A stretch of DNA of 64,000 nt from Callipepla californica brunnescens (taxonomy: Eukaryota > Chordata > Aves > Galliformes > Odontophoridae). The notes beneath the pieces are model-generated. The model was not told the DNA's origin. It searched no databases and saw only the letters and a program-made list of their open reading frames with translations. Shown here piece after piece: positions 61,101-64,000 of this stretch (within the stretch, counting starts at the first letter, position 1; the number at the start of each line of letters is the position of its first letter). Position numbers and translations under genes: made by a program. The stretch covers positions 4,830,382 through 4,894,381 of the forward strand of contig JALIRH010000035.1 in NCBI GenBank assembly GCA_023055505.1. Direction: 5' to 3'.

Positions 61101-63540
61101 ATAATACTGACTTATGTGGATCTGCAGCTAATTATAACGTATTTGAATTTTCATCTTTCATGAAAGGCCTCTATAAAACGAAGAGCCTTTCACAGTGCTG
61201 AAATGAGTGTCTGAGTGAAACTGGCAAGCAGACAAGGGGAGAGGAAAGAAATGTCCAAGGACATTTCTGTAGAAATCAACCTTTTTTAAGCTCCTGTTTT
61301 TCAAGGCCTAGAAGGTCTCTGTGTTTTCCCTGTTATCCCCTTTCTGTGGAATGTCATCCCTGTGTACCTTTAAATTTTAACTCCATTTTTTACTTCAGTG
61401 TTGTCTCCTTTTTTTGCATCACTGCTGGCAGTTCTGTGCCTCGTCTGCCACTTGTTGTCTTTCTGAGTTACAGATGGAGGATGGAGCTGCAAACTGCAGG
61501 AACCCTGGATTTCCACAAAGCAACACTGCATCCCAATATAGATTCCCAGTACTAAAGTAGGTTGGCAACTTTCCGATGTTATTTACGGTGTTCAGAGAAA
61601 TGTTGCTTCCCAAAGGCATTTGTGTGGCTGCGTGCTGGATCCAACTGTTAGTTTATTATTAAAAACCTGGTGTTGCTTCATGGCTCTCAAACTTAGTTGG
61701 CAGGTAGGGGGACTTGTCTTAAATGATCGTGATGAGTTGTGGCAATTAAGTGGATATCCTACTTGCAGGTTGGTATTTTTTCTTGAAGCACTCTTCAGTG
61801 TTTCTTCTTGCAGAACTGTGCCTGAATAAGGAGCTCACTTTCCACTCGAGCATGCCCACATGCTGTAGTTGTTTTCTAAATTCAGTTTGCATTTTGCCTC
61901 CTAGAAGCAGGGCTGGCTCAGCTCTACCCTTGCAGCCTCAGAGCTGCACATATCTGTCACGTAGAGCTAGTACAAGCAATATGATCTGCCATTTAAATCT
62001 CCCATCAAGTTTTTTTTTTTTAATTAAGAGCTGCATAACATTACCGTTCACAGGCTGGATCAATTTTATGCTTTAATTTGTTGAGTCTAAGAGAATGGTG
62101 AAAATATTTGAAGGCTTTCTCACTTCTGTGAACTCATTCTCCAGTACTGGCATGATCTCAGCACATCTGTTTGCTGGGGCTGCTGCTCCTGGTGCCTTCA
62201 CTGCATCGCACATTCCTCCCTGACTTCGGTTCACCCTTTATAACAAGAGCTTAATGTGCACCATTTGGGGCATGTTTTTATAACCCCAACTCAGCTGTGA
62301 TCTTGCCAGTGATAATGGAGAGATGTTCACGTTACTTAAAGAACAAGATAAGTATTGAAGGATTTTTCTCTCTAGGCCAGCCAAGGCTGAGAATAAGATT
62401 TCCACTGTCTTTAGCATAGATGTACTGGGAAAAGGACACAAAAAGCCCTGGAACCAAGCACATGAAACAGGATTCTTGGAAGCAAATGAAAGCTGCCACC
62501 TGCCCGCCAGGGTTGGCAACAGGAAAGGTGTTTCAGGGAGTGCTGCAGATCTGCAGCAGCTCTATGGTACTGTTGTCACAGGCAACAGAAAACTGCTTGG
62601 CAGTTCTAATCTGGAATATATCTAGAGCTGCGACCACTGCGTGTGCCAACATACCGTGCTGTTACAGCACGGACTAGAATTTCCCCAAACTTGGGATGCC
62701 TGAAAGCAGTTCTGTGGTGGATTTGGTTTGTTTTTCTTTGATTGCTTTAGCTGCTGGAATCACATTTGCATTTTGCTGTGTAAACACGCTGTCTGGACAA
62801 CCACCTGCATTATGAGGGAGATTGCTCTGATCCCAGAGCAGCCATCCTCACAGCAGAGCCAAGCGATGCTCCACAGCACAGCAGAAATGCCCTGCACAGA
62901 TTTCACAGCCACTGTGCAGTACAGAAACTCAGCACAGATGTATGGAAAGCCCCAGAAGCCATAACTGGAGTGCTAAAAACGAGCAAAGAGGCTCTAGACA
63001 ACGTAAAGTATGTGAGTTATTTGCGCTTTCATAGAACCTTTCACCTGGGAATCTTAAAGGGTTTTTATGGACATTAATGTAACCTTCCTCTGCCTCGCTG
63101 AGCATATATTAAGCGCTGCCTCCACATCAATGCCAAGCAGAATGAGCCAGTCCCAGAATCACTCGTCCAGGACTGCATAAAGTGCTTCTGTGGGAGGTCG
63201 TGGATCACTGGTGGGCTTTGGAAGGCAATCTGCAGCCTGCTGCTCCTGCTCCACGAGGGCTTCGAGTCGGATCGTGGCTGAGGTAAATCCGCTTCCCCCA
63301 TGACTGCTCCTGTCGTGCATAGCTCTGAGCAGTCCAACAGGTTGAAGCAGAGGACTCGGTGTGTTCTGGTTGTACCGCTCTGCTGGTTTCCCACACAGGC
63401 ACAGCGTGGCTGTGGGAATTCACGCTCCTACGAGGGCACGGATGCTGTATCCGAACTTAGATGTAAACTCACGAATGCCTACAGGCGCTCAGAAACCTGC
63501 GGGCGATGGCGTACCCCAAAAACCAAACCTTCCCACACCA
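52144..63540. other. Intergenic region between PRDM10 and APLP2
   Basis: About 11.4 kb. No ORF shows family resemblance, exon-like phasing or repeat-protein structure. Contains a two-way TATA element near 55.4 kb, a T-poor strand-asymmetric segment at about 55.12-55.33 kb and AT-rich blocks near 53.2-53.75 and 60.84-61.2 kb. A long non-coding RNA cannot be excluded. Confidence 0.6.
55409..55416. promoter_or_regulatory. Two-way TATA-like element
   Basis: TTTATAAG, reading TATAAG on plus and TATAAA on minus. Consensus-like donors follow on both sides: plus GGAG|gtgagg at 55458/55459 and minus CTGTG|gtgagt near 55313. Motif only; no transcript is known to me. Confidence 0.25.
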
Positions 63541-63544
63541 CGAC

Positions 63545-63895
63545 TTAACGAGCCCTGTTTTCCACGCGGCGGTGCGGGGGGGGCTGCGTGTGAGGGGAAG
63601 CCTGGAACCTGCGTCCCGCGCGTGGGCCGCTCCTCCTCCCGCTCCGCGAGGACCCCGCGCCCGCCATTTCCCTCAGCGCCGCGGGAGCGCGCGTCCCCGT
63701 GGGCGGGACGTTCGCCTCGACGGCTGCTCCTCCCATTGGTGGAGAGCGGCGAGGCGGGCGCGGCCGTCGCCCAATCCCCGTCTCCGCGCTCCCATTGGCC
63801 GCGGGGCGGGGCTTGGCGAGGCGGCTCCCGTCGCGCCGCGCAGAGGGCGCGGGGGCCGCAGTAGCGTTTGGGCGGCGGCGGCGGCGGCGGCAGCG
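63545..63895 (+). promoter_or_regulatory. APLP2: APLP2 CpG-island promoter and 5' UTR
   Basis: GC- and CpG-rich sequence with CCAAT boxes at 63733-63738 (inverted), 63771-63775 (direct) and 63792-63797 (inverted), and a GC box (GCGGGGCGGGGC) at 63800-63811. No TATA box. Transcription probably starts between the GC box and the GGC repeat. Confidence 0.8.
63871..63890 (+). repeat. APLP2: (GGC)n triplet run in APLP2 5' UTR
   Basis: Six to seven uninterrupted GGC triplets ending five bases before the start codon. Confidence 0.9.
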
Positions 63896-63979
63896 ATGGG
63901 GTCTGCGCGGCGCTTCCCGCTCGTGCTGCTGCTGCTGGGGCTGGCCGGCCCCGCCGGCACGCTGGCCGGGTACATCGAG
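63896..63979 (+). CDS. APLP2: APLP2 exon 1, amyloid precursor-like protein 2 (partial)
   Basis: First coding exon of a single-pass type I membrane glycoprotein of the APP family, which acts at the cell surface in adhesion and signalling and is cut by secretases. The 28 codons encode a signal peptide: Arg-Arg near the N-terminus, then LVLLLLGLAGPAGTLA, followed by GYIE, which matches the mature N-terminus LAGYIE of APLP2. The start has a good context (cagcgATGG). The exon ends GAG|gtagga on a codon boundary, as expected; the rest of the gene lies beyond the window. It is divergent from PRDM10. Another APP-family member is possible, but LAGYIE and the gene order favour APLP2. Confidence 0.88.
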
Positions 63980-64000
63980 GTAGGAGCGCGCGTGGGGTTC

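Noticed and set aside
63361..63975. Plus- and minus-strand GC-rich ORFs around the APLP2 promoter
   Set aside because: Located in a CpG-island promoter and out of frame with the recognised APLP2 signal peptide exon.
1..64000. CRISPR arrays, bacterial operons, tRNA or rRNA genes
   Set aside because: None seen. The tandem arrays here lack spacer structure and the genome is plainly eukaryotic; no tRNA A/B box pair was found.

Overview
The window is vertebrate nuclear DNA, most probably from a bird. Genes are split into many short GT-AG exons, introns are compact (about 100 bp to 7 kb), promoters are CpG islands, and one intron carries a diverged CR1-type LINE fragment. The gene order NFRKB - PRDM10 - APLP2 matches human 11q24; a galliform such as chicken (where I would expect chromosome 24) is my best guess, but this is inference.

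Region 1 (1-15.95 kb, minus strand): the complete coding region of NFRKB, subunit G of the INO80 chromatin remodeller. I could place 25 coding exons. Their lengths sum to 3,939 bp, exactly 1,313 codons including the stop, and every splice junction keeps the frame. A non-coding first exon lies in a CpG island with an ETS site and two NRF1 palindromes.

Region 2 (16.0-16.5 kb): a minisatellite of exactly fifty 10-bp units without a single indel, filling most of the ~650 bp between the PRDM10 poly(A) signal and the NFRKB promoter.

Region 3 (16.6-51 kb, minus strand): PRDM10, a PR-domain protein with ten C2H2 zinc fingers. I placed 22 coding exons totalling 3,612 bp (1,204 codons including the stop), a ~3.2 kb 3' UTR, a leader with two small uORFs, one GC-AG intron, and a ~7.4 kb first intron. 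The first intron ends upstream in a GC-rich CpG island (50.3-51.7 kb) that contains a YY1-type site, three candidate first-exon donors, long G homopolymers and a 21-copy heptamer (G-quadruplex type).

Region 4 (51.7-63.5 kb): intergenic. I found no convincing protein-coding gene, only a 158-codon ORF next to the CpG island, a two-way TATA element, and AT-rich blocks that may be conserved non-coding DNA.

Region 5 (63.55-64.0 kb, plus strand): CpG-island promoter with three CCAAT boxes and a GC box, and the first coding exon of APLP2 (signal peptide), which runs out of the window.

NFRKB and PRDM10 are both nuclear chromatin or transcription regulators on the same strand, tail to head. APLP2 is divergent from PRDM10, with 12 kb between the two promoters. 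I did not find a new multi-gene system. The most unusual items are the indel-free 10-bp array at the NFRKB/PRDM10 boundary, the G-quadruplex heptamer in PRDM10 intron 1, and the GC splice donor.
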